From Caballeronia sordidicola (GTDB taxonomy: Bacteria > Pseudomonadota > Gammaproteobacteria > Burkholderiales > Burkholderiaceae): DNA of 32,967 nt. Below are positions 1 through 8,047 of the stretch, piece by piece. The position numbers and the translations under genes were made by a program. The notes beneath the pieces were generated by a model. It did no database searches, was not told where the DNA came from, and saw only the letters and a list, made by a program, of their open reading frames with translations. Every line of letters starts with the position of its first letter. Position 1 is the first letter of the stretch. Location: contig NZ_MTHB01000160.1 in the NCBI RefSeq assembly GCF_002220365.1, positions 1 through 32,967 on the forward strand. The letters run 5' to 3'.

Positions 1-255
1 CCGATCGACTGTCGGCTCTTCGGCAACGAGAGCCTATAGGAGACGCTTGCGCGCATCGCACCAAACGAGCAGTTTGGCGCTCGTCAAACCCTCCGCATAG
101 CAATACGCTGCACTGTCGCTGCCACGATCTTGCCGATTTAGGTTCACCGTCATCCGCGTTTCAATCTATCCCACGCACGATCCGCCCTGATAAATCGCCA
201 TAGCAGTGAACGTTTCGATCACATCGGAGCACTCCGCGGTTTCCTCCCTTGGGGC
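1..255. other. No recognisable gene
   Basis: I see no convincing gene here. A 39-codon open frame lies on the minus strand (about 34-153), but its product resembles nothing I know and it has no clear ribosome binding site. Because the CoA-transferase gene to the right is cut off, this stretch may hold foreign or rearranged DNA. Confidence 0.4.
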
Positions 256-325
256 TTGTAGGACGCCTGCCCGCCTGCTTCTGCGCGAGTTCGCTTGCAC
301 GCGGATTCGGGCAGGCGTCCTACAA
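256..325. repeat. Perfect 18-bp inverted repeat (REP/MITE-like hairpin)
   Basis: TTGTAGGACGCCTGCCCG at 256-273 is repeated exactly as its reverse complement at 308-325, with a 34-base spacer. The spacer holds a further smaller dyad (CGCG...CGCG). The arms end three bases before the stop codon of the truncated CoA-transferase. The shape suits a REP-like or miniature mobile element. It has no T-run, so it is not a typical intrinsic terminator, though it could stop transcription or protect the mRNA end. Confidence 0.75.
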
Positions 326-327
326 CC

Positions 328-1044
328 CTAAACAAGACCGGACTCCGACTGGTTGTTACCTTTGGGTACTGGGGTTGGCGCGCCGGCATAGTGCGCGGTG
401 ACCTGGGTACCCATCAGCGTCATCGCGGTATCGAGCATGGAGCAGTCGATATGGCATCCGAGCCCCGTGGTCTGACGTTGCGTGACTGCCAGGGTGACTG
501 CGAATGCCGCAGATAGACCTGCCGCATAGTCAATAATCGATGCGCCAACTTTGACAGGACCACTACCCGCAAGACCGGTCATGGCCATGAGACCAGACGC
601 TGCCTGGATGGTGTTGTCGTAAGCATTGACTTCAGAACGGGGGCCACCGTGGCCAAATCCCGTCATGGAACAATAGATGAGCTTTGGATTTGTCTTGCTT
701 AGCTGCTCGTAGTCCAGACCGAGTTCGGCCATAGCGTTTGCACGGTAGTTCTCGACCACGATGTCGGCGTCGCGGGCGAGCGCCCTGAAAACACGCTGCC
801 CTTCCGGCGTCTTCAGATTCAGCGTCATTGCGCGCTTGTTCGCGCCCTGCGTGAGGTAGTTCGTGCCCATCAACGCTTGGTTCAGATGAGCGTCAGCGCC
901 GCGCCCACGCACGCCATCGGGCCGCCGCGGATCCTCGATCTTCAACACGTCAGCTCCGTGCACTGCGAGCATGTACGTACAGAAGGGGCCTGCGAGGACG
1001 TGCGTCAGGTCCAGCACCTTGATTCCTGACAACGGACTGGTCAT
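328..1044 (-). pseudogene. CaiB/BaiF (family III) CoA-transferase, C-terminally truncated
   Basis: Family III CoA-transferases move CoA between an acyl-CoA and a free acid. The start is the ATG at 1044, preceded by AGGAG five bases upstream; an upstream in-frame start at 1089 lacks such a site. The reading frame opens with the family N-terminus (LSGIKVLDLTHVLAGPFCT), includes NYRANAMAELGLDYEQL, and has the AYDNTIQAASGLMAMTG segment that carries the catalytic aspartate. It stops after about 238 residues, where the family usually has about 380-400, so roughly the last 40% (lid and C-terminal dimer-wrapping part) is missing. The break falls immediately beside the inverted repeat at 256-325. The gene is divergent from the aminotransferase/BKACE pair and may once have activated the acid made by that route. 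It is probably inactive as read here. Confidence 0.8.
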
Positions 1045-1133
1045 TTCTGCTCCTGCGTCGCGCCGGACTTCGGCAGCTATGGAAAACACTCAATTTAGTT
1101 CATTAGACAGCGGCATAAAACGCGTGCTATCCT

Positions 1134-1180
1134 TGTTTGCATATAAACACAGAATTTGCTAATTGTCAAAAATGCAAATT
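1134..1180. promoter_or_regulatory. Candidate operator dyads in the divergent promoter region
   Basis: The 153-bp gap between the divergent CoA-transferase and aminotransferase starts is AT-rich compared with its surroundings. It contains two inverted repeats: TGTTTGCATATAAACA (1134-1149; five-base arms) and AATTTGC (1153-1159) with GCAAATT (1174-1180). Dyads here would suit a regulator controlling both directions. No regulator gene lies next to them, and I cannot assign a family. Confidence 0.35.
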
Positions 1181-1197
1181 TGTTCAGGAACCGATAC

Positions 1198-2541
1198 ATG
1201 ACCCACTTTCTTCACCGCAAACTGAATTCCACACTCCCCGTGGCCGTCCGTGGCGAGGGCGTCTATCTATATGACAAGGAAGGGCGCAGGTATCTCGACG
1301 CGTCGGGCGGCGCTGCGGTCGCGTGTCTGGGCCACAGTCATCCGGCCGTCATTGAAGCTGTCATCAGGCAGATCCGGACACTGCCGTCGGCGCACACGTC
1401 TTTTTTTACTACGGAGCCGAGTGAAGAACTGGCCGACTATCTGGTTTCACGTGCGCCTGAAGGGATCAAGCGATTCCTGAGCGTGAGTGACGGCTCTGTC
1501 GCGGTGGAGACCGCGCTGAAGCTGGCTCGACAATATTGGGTGGAAGTCGGCCAGCCTCAGCGCCGCTACATTATTTCCCGCAAGCAGAGCTATCACGGCA
1601 ATACGCTCGGGGCGCTCTCCGTGAGCGGCAACGAGCGTCGTCGGGCGCCGTACGCCCCCCTGCTCAGCGAATCGGTGACCCACATCGATCCCAGCTACGC
1701 ATACCGCTATCAGCGTGCGGATGAAACACCGGAGCAGTACGGCCTGCGTTCTGCAAATCTGTTGGAGGAGGAAATCCTGCGCCTGCGGCCGGAGAACGTG
1801 AACGCGTTTATCGCCGAGACGGTAGTGGGTGCGACGGCCGGTTGTCTTGCCGCGGCGCCGGGATACTTCCGTCGCGTCCGGGAAATTTGCGACAAGTACG
1901 GGGTTTTGCTGATCCTTGACGAGATCATGAGCGGCATGGGCCGCACCGGCACGTTGTTCGCCTGCGAGCAGGAAGGTATCGCGCCGGACATCATTACGGT
2001 TGCCAAAGGCCTGGGTGGCGGATACCAGCCAATCGGCGGGGTCTTCGCGAACGCGAAAATAATCAACGCCATTGAGGCAGGCAGCAAGACACTCGCCAAC
2101 GGCCATACCTATATGGGCCACGCGGTCGCGTGTGCTGCAGCACTCGCCGTGCAGAAGGTCATTGAAGAGGAAGGGTTGATCCAGCGCGTACAGACACTGG
2201 GCAATGCTTTAGAGGCGAAGCTACGGGAACGCTTTGCAGCCCATCCGCATGTGGGAGACATTCGGGGCCGCGGTCTGTTCTGGGCGCTTGAACTGGTGAT
2301 CGATCGCGAGACGAAGATGACCTTCGAGCCGGCACTCAAACTGAACGAACGCGTCAAGGAGGAGGCGCAGGCGCGTGGACTGGCATGCTACCCGTCGGGT
2401 GGTACCGCCGACGGCGTGCGTGGCGATCATATTCTGTTCGCACCGCCCTACATCATCGAGGAAGCACAACTCGACGACATCGTCGAGATTACGTCGCAGT
2501 CCCTTGACGCCGCGCTTTCATCCATTTCCGCTTCTGCTTGA
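1198..2541 (+). CDS. Class III PLP-dependent aminotransferase
   Basis: A 447-residue fold-type I aminotransferase of the omega/class III family, which transfers an amino group from an amine or omega/beta-amino acid to a keto acid. The N-terminus has the family pattern GVYLYDKEGRRYLDASGG, and ACLGHSHPAVIEA follows. A variant phosphate-cup segment reads SDGSVAVETALKLARQ, where many relatives have SGSEA. LILDEIMSGMGRTG contains the PLP-pyridine aspartate (D241), and ITVAKGLGGGYQPIGG holds the Schiff-base lysine K270. I chose the ATG at 1198 because conserved sequence starts soon after it and AGGAA lies upstream; the in-frame start at 1156 adds 14 unconserved residues. Eight bases separate its stop from the BKACE gene, so the two are probably co-transcribed. 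The substrate cannot be read from sequence; a beta-amino acid or carnitine-type precursor would fit the neighbour. Confidence 0.9.
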   Translation: MTHFLHRKLNSTLPVAVRGEGVYLYDKEGRRYLDASGGAAVACLGHSHPAVIEAVIRQIRTLPSAHTSFFTTEPSEELADYLVSRAPEGIKRFLSVSDGSVAVETALKLARQYWVEVGQPQRRYIISRKQSYHGNTLGALSVSGNERRRAPYAPLLSESVTHIDPSYAYRYQRADETPEQYGLRSANLLEEEILRLRPENVNAFIAETVVGATAGCLAAAPGYFRRVREICDKYGVLLILDEIMSGMGRTGTLFACEQEGIAPDIITVAKGLGGGYQPIGGVFANAKIINAIEAGSKTLANGHTYMGHAVACAAALAVQKVIEEEGLIQRVQTLGNALEAKLRERFAAHPHVGDIRGRGLFWALELVIDRETKMTFEPALKLNERVKEEAQARGLACYPSGGTADGVRGDHILFAPPYIIEEAQLDDIVEITSQSLDAALSSISASA

Positions 2542-2549
2542 ATCTGACC

Positions 2550-3428
2550 ATGGCAAAGACAATCATCTCCTGCGCGCTGACGGGCAACATTGTTACGCGC
2601 GACCAACATCCGAATTTGCCGGTTACTCCGGTTGAAATTGCGCAGGCCGCGCTCGATGCGGCGAATGCCGGAGCAGCAATCGTTCATATTCACGTCCGTG
2701 ATCCTCAGACAGCGCGCCCGAGCATGCGAACGGACCTGTATGGCGAGGTGATGGACCGGATCCGTCAGGTGAACAGGGAACTGATCATCAACCTGACGAC
2801 AGGCGAGGGCGGACGATTCTCACCGAGCGACCACGATCCGAAGGTGGCGGCAGAGGGTAGCACTTTGACCTTGCCAGAAACCCGCGTTGCACACGTCGTT
2901 GCACTGAAGCCGGATATCTGCTCGCTTGACTTCAACACGATGAACTCGGGCGCAAACGTCGTAATCAACACACCGAAAAACGTGCGCAAGATGGCGAAGC
3001 TGATCGTCGACGCCGGCGTGCTGCCAGAAATCGAAGTGTTTGACAGCGGCGATATCCACATGGCCAACGACATGATCGCCGACGGGACGATCCCAGGACC
3101 GCATCTTTTCCAGCTGGTGACCGGGGTGAAATACGGTGCGGCGTCAACAACGACCGCATTGGCTTATCTAAAGTCGATCCTGCCCGCCGGCTGTCAGTGG
3201 TCTGCATTTGGTCTCGGGCGCATGGAGTTTCCGATGGTCGCGCAGTCGTTCCTGCTTGGTGGTCATGTGCGTGTGGGTTTCGAGGATAACGTCTATATCC
3301 GGCGGGGTGAACTCGCGCGCGATAACGCTGAGCTCGTGGAGCAGGCCGTCAGCCTGCTGGGCATTCTCGGTGGCGAGGTAGCGACGCCGTCCGAGGCTCG
3401 CGCGCTTCTGGGGCTTGCTTCACGATAA
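2550..3428 (+). CDS. Beta-keto acid cleavage enzyme (BKACE, DUF849)
   Basis: This 292-residue TIM-barrel protein belongs to the BKACE family, whose founder Kce condenses a beta-keto acid with acetyl-CoA and cleaves it to acetoacetate and a new acyl-CoA. With the ATG at 2550, the zinc-binding HIHVRD motif places its histidines at residues 46 and 48, as in Kce. GRMEFPMV supplies the third expected ligand, E226. INLTTGEGG and the C-terminal GHVRVGFEDNVY segment are also family hallmarks. Length is normal (270-310). An in-frame TTG at 2538 is possible but adds only four residues overlapping the upstream stop. Its place directly after an aminotransferase suggests that the transaminase makes the beta-keto acid cleaved here. 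BKACE enzymes vary widely in substrate, so the exact acid is unknown. Confidence 0.9.
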   Translation: MAKTIISCALTGNIVTRDQHPNLPVTPVEIAQAALDAANAGAAIVHIHVRDPQTARPSMRTDLYGEVMDRIRQVNRELIINLTTGEGGRFSPSDHDPKVAAEGSTLTLPETRVAHVVALKPDICSLDFNTMNSGANVVINTPKNVRKMAKLIVDAGVLPEIEVFDSGDIHMANDMIADGTIPGPHLFQLVTGVKYGAASTTTALAYLKSILPAGCQWSAFGLGRMEFPMVAQSFLLGGHVRVGFEDNVYIRRGELARDNAELVEQAVSLLGILGGEVATPSEARALLGLASR

Positions 3429-3552
3429 CCCTGCCGGCACTGCATCGAACCGGAACTGCAGCAAAGCGGCCCGGTGACACTGTGGGCGGCGAAATTTCTT
3501 CCGCTTGCTGTGCGTACCGCACCACGAATTTTCCATCTCACCGGTACCCAAT

Positions 3553-4176
3553 TCACAAAGATTGAGCAAGTTCGCTCGCTTTTATGCTGGCTTCGGCGCG
3601 CGAGGCGGCGTCCTCGTCGGGACCGCCCAAGGTCTTTTCGACGCTAATCGTATGAAAATCGCGAATCCCAACCATTCGTGACCAAGTCGCGAGATAGGCT
3701 GACTGGAAGTCAAAGTCTTCCTCCGGAAAGTCGGGGCCAAGCTTCACGCCACGCGCTGCGATCACGACGACCGTGCGGCCACCCAACATGCCGATCAAGC
3801 CTTTCTCGTCAAACGTAAAAAGCACGTCCTTCTGCGAAATTGCATCGATCAGATGTTTCAAGCGATAAGGAATGCCAAAATTCCACATTGGCACGCTGAA
3901 AACGATCACCTCGGCGCTATGAAAGCGTTTAGCGAGCGCCTGGATATCCTTCCATACGGCGACTTGGTCAGCATCGAGGGGCTCGCCTTTGATGCCGGCA
4001 TATTTGGCCTCGAGCGCCGGTCCATCGAAAGGCGGCAATTCGATTTCCCATACGTTCAATAAGTCGACCGACCCACCGGGATTTTTAATCTTCCAGGCGT
4101 CAATGAAAGCGTTCGCGACCTGTATCGATGCCGAACGCTGTTTGCGGGGCGAAGAAATGACATGTAGCAGATTCAT
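3553..4176 (-). CDS. azoR: FMN-dependent NADH-azoreductase
   Basis: A 207-residue flavodoxin-fold NAD(P)H:quinone/azo oxidoreductase of the AzoR family (usual length about 200-210). These dimeric cytosolic enzymes reduce quinones and azo dyes by two-electron transfer and are linked to thiol and quinone stress. The N-terminal phosphate-binding loop is SSPRKQRSAS (residues 8-17). The signature FSVPMWNFGIPYRLKHLID around residues 93-111 contacts FMN. The C-terminal half has GRTVVVIAARG and the RMVGIRDFHTISVEKT segment typical of the family. GAGG lies five bases before the ATG. The gene begins inside the last codons of a decayed alpha/beta-hydrolase frame (TTATGA overlap), so it may have been translationally coupled to that gene. 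The family is clear; quinone versus azo substrate preference is not. Confidence 0.88.
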   Translation of the reverse strand: MNLLHVISSPRKQRSASIQVANAFIDAWKIKNPGGSVDLLNVWEIELPPFDGPALEAKYAGIKGEPLDADQVAVWKDIQALAKRFHSAEVIVFSVPMWNFGIPYRLKHLIDAISQKDVLFTFDEKGLIGMLGGRTVVVIAARGVKLGPDFPEEDFDFQSAYLATWSRMVGIRDFHTISVEKTLGGPDEDAASRAEASIKASELAQSL

Positions 4177-4330
4177 AAAACCTCGGGGCCATGATTAGGG
4201 AAGCGGCGGCGGTCGTAGACAAGTACACGGGAACCGCCCTGGATCAGCGCGGCGGGCTTTCCGGCGGCGAAGTCCTCGCAAAGATCTCGACCGGTTTATC
4301 GCCTTCGACACCAACTTTAAGCATCGGCAT
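4173..4330 (-). pseudogene. Alpha/beta-hydrolase (haloperoxidase-like) N-terminal relic
   Basis: A good ribosome binding site (AGGAG, seven bases before the ATG at 4330) starts a frame reading MPMLKVGVEGDKPVEIFAR, which ends at a stop after 28 residues (4244-4246). In the next frame the text goes on as DFAAGKPAALIQGG and then VLVYDRRRF before a stop that overlaps the azoR start. Together these match the start of non-haem chloroperoxidase-type hydrolases (beta-strand, GKPvvLiHG oxyanion region, then YDRRGfG). A frameshift and a deletion of about 15-20 codons between the two motifs explain the gap. The catalytic triad part is entirely missing. The intact ribosome binding site may still serve azoR transcripts. 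Confidence 0.6.
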
Positions 4331-4745
4331 GACGATTCTCCTGGAAAAAGTAAGTTTATGATCGATAGCGCTACTTGTCCAAGTCCTAAGTATCCGCAGC
4401 TTTTGCGCCCGATGCACGTCCCGAGTTTCATCCCCAGCAATACCTGCGCCTCATGCGTAGGTCGCACCGGCGTGATGGTTTCGACAGGCCTTCGCAAAAG
4501 CCTCGATATACTCAGCGGCAGCCTGGACGACCGTTCGCAGGTTGCGCCTGCACATCACGTTTATCCGCGCGGGTCTCGTGCGCGCTCAGGTCAGGCCCGC
4601 CGATATTCCCCGACAAAACCGTGGGGCACACGGATTCGTCTTTCCCGAACCATCCCACATCCGGCACCATCTAACGCCGTTGTCCACTGAACCGAGCTAT
4701 TTCCATCCGTCTTACTTTTTCCCCGCTTCTTAGAAGGAAAGCGCC
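4331..4745. other. Intergenic stretch between hydrolase relic and GST
   Basis: Several overlapping open frames exist on both strands, but none has a recognisable domain, consistent codon use or a good ribosome binding site. The only usable signal is AAGGA just before the GST start at 4746. The region should contain divergent promoters for the GST and for the azoR side. I could not place them confidently. Confidence 0.4.
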
Positions 4746-5387
4746 ATGCTGACACTCCATCACCTCGGTCACTCACAATCGGAACGGATCGTCTGGCTTT
4801 GTGAAGAGCTCGGCGTTCCCTACGAGCTCAAGAAATACACGCGCGATCCGCTCACGCGCCTGTCGCCGCCAGAGCTGAAGGCACTGCATCCGCTCGGCGC
4901 GGCGCCGCTCATCGAAGTCGACGGTATGTTACTGGCCGAATCGGCCGCTATCGTCGAATTCATCCTCGCTCAATATGGTCGCGGACGTTTGCAACATGGG
5001 TCGGACCATCCCGATTTCGCTTCATATCTCTACTGGTTCCACTTTGCCAACGGCAATCTTCAGCCAGTGATGGGCCGATCGATGTTCGTGGGACGCTGCG
5101 GGTTGGCGCCGGATCATCCGGTTCAAACGTCGGTGCAGGGACGACAGGACAAAGTGCTCGCGCTGATCGAGGCGCGGCTGGCGCAGAACGACTATCTCGC
5201 AGGAAGCGAATTCACAGCGGCCGACATCATGAGCGTTTTCTCGCTGACCACGATGCGCTTGTTTCATCCTGTCGATCTCGCGCCTTATCCCAACATACTC
5301 GCGTATCTCCAGCGCATCGGGGGACGGCCCGCGTATCAACGGGCGATGGCCAAAGGCGACCCGGACCTGACTCCGATGCTTAGCTGA
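4746..5387 (+). CDS. Glutathione S-transferase
   Basis: A 213-residue cytosolic GST that would join glutathione to electrophiles or reduce peroxides. The N-terminal thioredoxin-like domain runs to about residue 80. It has serines at the usual active-site position (S10/S12 in HSQSERIVW), the cis-proline region LGAAPLIEVDG (P54) and the glutathione-binding pair E65-S66 in AESAAIVEFI. The helical C-terminal domain contains the N-capping motif region AGSEFTAADIMSVFSL. Length is normal (200-230). AAGGA precedes the ATG, and an intrinsic terminator follows, so it looks monocistronic. Its closest named class (for example the YfcG/YghU or zeta groups) cannot be settled from motifs alone. Confidence 0.9.
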   Translation: MLTLHHLGHSQSERIVWLCEELGVPYELKKYTRDPLTRLSPPELKALHPLGAAPLIEVDGMLLAESAAIVEFILAQYGRGRLQHGSDHPDFASYLYWFHFANGNLQPVMGRSMFVGRCGLAPDHPVQTSVQGRQDKVLALIEARLAQNDYLAGSEFTAADIMSVFSLTTMRLFHPVDLAPYPNILAYLQRIGGRPAYQRAMAKGDPDLTPMLS

Positions 5388-5432
5388 AGCGGAGTCGACG
5401 CTCGCTGATCGCCGATCAATGTTTTCGGACCG

Positions 5433-5465
5433 AAAGGCTCGTGAAGATATTTCCACGAGCCTTTT
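5433..5465 (+). terminator. Intrinsic terminator of the GST gene
   Basis: The stem GGCTCGTG (5436-5443) pairs with CACGAGCC (5454-5461) around a 10-base loop. Flanking AAA/TTT extends the stem to 11 pairs and runs into TTTT. It lies 46 bases after the GST stop codon. Confidence 0.85.
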
Positions 5466-5625
5466 ACCTTGATGCCGGTCTCGTCCATTCGTTGGTGCTC
5501 GCCCGCAGGGCGTTCGAGTTGGCGAAACGCCTTTTCCGAACCACGGCACCGGTTTGATCACCCATCGTGCACCGTTTAATGATCCGAACTGATGGCACGC
5601 TCACAAAACTTCATCGTCATCTCAC

Positions 5626-5655
5626 AGCGCCATTGCACTCGTGTGCAATGGCGCT
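5626..5655 (-). terminator. Hairpin after the porin relic, probable terminator
   Basis: A perfect 13-bp stem (AGCGCCATTGCAC at 5626-5638 with its complement at 5643-5655) has a four-base loop. It sits 14 bases past the stop codon of the porin fragment on the minus strand. No clean U-tract follows on either strand, so it is a weak intrinsic terminator or a transcript-stabilising hairpin. Confidence 0.55.
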
Positions 5656-5669
5656 TAAATAAAGTCGGC

Positions 5670-6200
5670 CTAGAAGGTGACGGTCAAGCCGAGCATAAAG
5701 ACCAGTTGATTGTCTGTCGACGAAGGCGTTGAGTTTTGCGAGTCGCCAACCAATGCGGCGGTATCGATGACCTGTACGGCACCTTTCGCGCCGAGCGTCT
5801 TGCCGCCGGCATGCGTGTAAGCCTCCAGCGCATACAACGTGGTGCGTTTGGACAGGCTATATCCCTCTTTGAGCGAAGCCTGCGAATAGCGCGCGGCTGA
5901 GTCGATGCCGTTGGCTCGCGAGGCGAGGGTATAGGAATAACCGCCCGCCAACGAGAAAGCCGGGGTGAAGCGATACACCGCGAGGGCGCTATAGGTGTTG
6001 AACATTGCCGTGTCGTGGAAAACAGACTGTTTGCCCGGTGCACAACGGACGTTCGAATAGTTCAACCCGAGCGTCAGGTCGCCGATCGCGTAATTACCGG
6101 CTATCGCCACATGTTGAATGCTGCGCGCCGACACGTAGCCTGTGTTCACAGCGGATGTAGGGATGTTCGCGCTCGAGGCCCTCCCGACGAGTTGTTGACA
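5670..6200 (-). pseudogene. Gram-negative porin, C-terminal fragment
   Basis: About 175 residues of the C-terminal half of a Burkholderia-type trimeric general porin (Porin_4 family, normally about 350-390 residues). Visible beta-strand segments include IAGNYAIGDLTLGLNYSN, FSLAGGYSYTL and EGYSLSKRTTLYALEAYTH, the last being the well-conserved penultimate part (YxLSKRTxlY). The frame closes with QLVFMLGLTVTF, with the terminal phenylalanine needed for outer-membrane assembly. The 5' half, including the signal peptide, is absent. Upstream of about 6200 the sequence belongs to another gene fragment on the opposite strand. A frame change near 6183-6195 may add a few more porin-like residues (YVNNSSGG). 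It cannot make a working porin. Confidence 0.8.
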
Positions 6201-6203
6201 TAC

Positions 6204-6629
6204 ATGTCTCCTGTTTTGTTGATGAATCTTCGATCGCCGCTGCAAGTGACGCAGCGATCGCCGCTTGCAAAGCGATCGTTCGCCTGCATCAATGAATGCG
6301 TGTCGCAAATCCAGGATGGCGCGCTGAGAAACGTCACGCGTTCGATGATTGTGAATCCGGCGCCGACAATCATGTCCTACTATCTCGGACAACCCGACCG
6401 GCAGGACGCATTGTTCAAGGACCTGAAAGACAAGAACCTCCTTGCCGCGGACGTCACGCGTGGACAATTGTTCCCACCGTGTAAATCGGCCGACACTCCT
6501 GCGCAGCCGATGCAGAGCGCGCCGGGAAGCGACTACAACAGCCACCATTCCTATCCGGGCGGCTTGTGTGCACACACGGCGACAAACCTGCGCCATGCGA
6601 TCGACTATAAACACACTTATGAACGGTAA
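6204..6629 (+). pseudogene. N-terminal fragment of an HD-like hydrolase
   Basis: A 141-codon frame whose product reads like a real protein: RNVTRSMIVNPAPTIMSYYL, then LLAADVTRGQLFPP, and near its end SHHSYPGGLCAHTATNLR, which looks like the metal-binding His-rich start of an HD-type phosphohydrolase. The frame then stops (TAA at 6627), well before the rest of such a domain could fit. The start may be the ATG at 6204 or 6222; neither has a good ribosome binding site. It is head-to-head with the truncated porin, so both look like survivors of one deletion. The HD assignment rests on one short motif; an uncharacterised family is equally possible. Confidence 0.5.
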
Positions 6630-6913
6630 CGACGACCTGATTAGGGACGGTGGCTCGATCGGTACCTCCCACGGTTTGGTTCACTCTCCTACACTCAACC
6701 CAGTGTCCGGGCATCGGGGCCCGACGATTCCTGCGATCTCGCAGGCGGATCGCAACTGGCTCATCACTCACCGCCGGGCCGCCTTCCGCCGCGCCAGCGC
6801 ATCACCGCGGACAGGCGGCCAGCGGAGTGTAATATCGTGTTTGCAGGGTCCCCTGCGCGGCATTTGGCTACGTCTTCAGTGGCGCACAATCGACGGGATT
6901 CGTGGGGAACAGC

Positions 6914-8047
6914 ATGAGGGGCTTGCTTCTGGCGTGGGCATGCGCGTGTATGCCGTCGGTTGCTGCGGCGCAGGGGTTGTTGCCTGCCCCCGTGCCTGAG
7001 GTCCCGGCTGCCGCGAGCAACTATCTGGACCAGGCGAAGCGCGTCGTCGACGCTGCGGCGCAACCGGCTGCACCTTGGAACGGACCCCGTGACGGGCCAC
7101 GCGCGCAACGTGGGAAACGCATCGCCGTTGTCGCCGAGGATCTGCGCAACGGCGGCGTGCTCGGTGTGGTCGACGGTGTGCTGGAGGCCGCCAGAGTCGT
7201 CGGCTGGAGCGCAAAGATATTCGACACCGGCGGCATGCCGGAACTGCGGCTGAAGATGCTGGCGAATGCGCTGGAGAGCCGTCCGGACGGTCTGGTTATC
7301 GTCGGTGGCGACGCGCGTGCCGTGCTGCCTGCGCTGCTACCCTTTGCCGAGCGAGGCATTCCGATTGTCGGCTGGCACGTCGCGGCCCAGGCAGGTGCCG
7401 TGCCTGGTACGCCTGTGGCGATGAACGTCTCGACGGATCCACGCGAGGTCGCGCGCGTGAGCGCGCTGGCGGCCATCGCGGAGTCCGGCGGACGCGCAGG
7501 AGTCGTCGTCTTCACCGACAGCGGTTACCGGCTCCCACAAGAGAAGGCGGACGCCATGGCCACCGTCGTGCGTGCGTGCAGCGGCTGCACTTTGCTCGAA
7601 ATACGCGACGTACCCATCTCGCGCAGCCAGGAACTGATGCCCGGCATCACGCGCAGCTTGCTCGCGCGCTATGGCAGACGCTGGACGCATGCGTTGGCAA
7701 TCAACGACATCTACTTTGACTACGCCGCCCCCGTGCTGACCCAGGCTGGATTGCCGAACACCGCCCTGGCGATGCTGTCGGCCGGCGACGGGAGCGAGTC
7801 CGCCTTCCTGCGCATCCGGGCGCGCACATTCCAGACGGGCACAGTGGCTGAGCCCCTGAATTTGCACGGCTGGCAGCTGGTTGATGAGATGAACAGACTC
7901 CTCGCCGGGGAAAGCGTCACGGGTTACGTGTTTCCGGTGCATCTCGTGACGGCGGACAACATCGCCGCGGACGGCGGCGATCGTCTGCTCTACGACCCCG
8001 CCAACGGCTATCGCGACATCTATCGCCGTATTTGGGAACGCCCTTGA
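6914..8047 (+). CDS. Periplasmic sugar-binding-like protein (sensor partner)
   Basis: A 377-residue exported protein of the periplasmic-binding-protein class (Peripl_BP_4, ribose-binding-like). A signal peptide (MRGLLLAWACACMPSVAAA, likely cleaved before Q20) is followed by a linker. Lobe 1 begins at GKRIAVVAEDLRNGGVLGVV, with ARPDG-type text (ESRPDGLVIVGGDA) and PIVGWHV. Lobe 2 includes VVVFTDSGYRLPQEKADAM, ALAINDIYFDYAAPVL and the ligand-end AEPLNLHGWQLVDEMNRL. The ATG at 6914 has GGGGAA just upstream; a GTG at 6902 would add four residues. Its stop overlaps the start of a hybrid histidine kinase (TTGA), and no ABC permease or ATPase genes are near. It therefore probably serves as a ligand-sensing partner of the kinase, as TorT does for TorS, not as a transporter component. 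The ligand is unknown. Confidence 0.85.
   Translation: MRGLLLAWACACMPSVAAAQGLLPAPVPEVPAAASNYLDQAKRVVDAAAQPAAPWNGPRDGPRAQRGKRIAVVAEDLRNGGVLGVVDGVLEAARVVGWSAKIFDTGGMPELRLKMLANALESRPDGLVIVGGDARAVLPALLPFAERGIPIVGWHVAAQAGAVPGTPVAMNVSTDPREVARVSALAAIAESGGRAGVVVFTDSGYRLPQEKADAMATVVRACSGCTLLEIRDVPISRSQELMPGITRSLLARYGRRWTHALAINDIYFDYAAPVLTQAGLPNTALAMLSAGDGSESAFLRIRARTFQTGTVAEPLNLHGWQLVDEMNRLLAGESVTGYVFPVHLVTADNIAADGGDRLLYDPANGYRDIYRRIWERP

Noticed and set aside
1447..2121. Long minus-strand open frame opposite the aminotransferase
   Set aside because: It is a shadow of the high-GC coding strand; it has no domain and the plus-strand gene is certain.
6200..6614. The 5' extension that would give the porin fragment a 314-residue frame
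   Set aside because: This part is antisense to the HD-like fragment and does not resemble a porin N-terminus or signal peptide.
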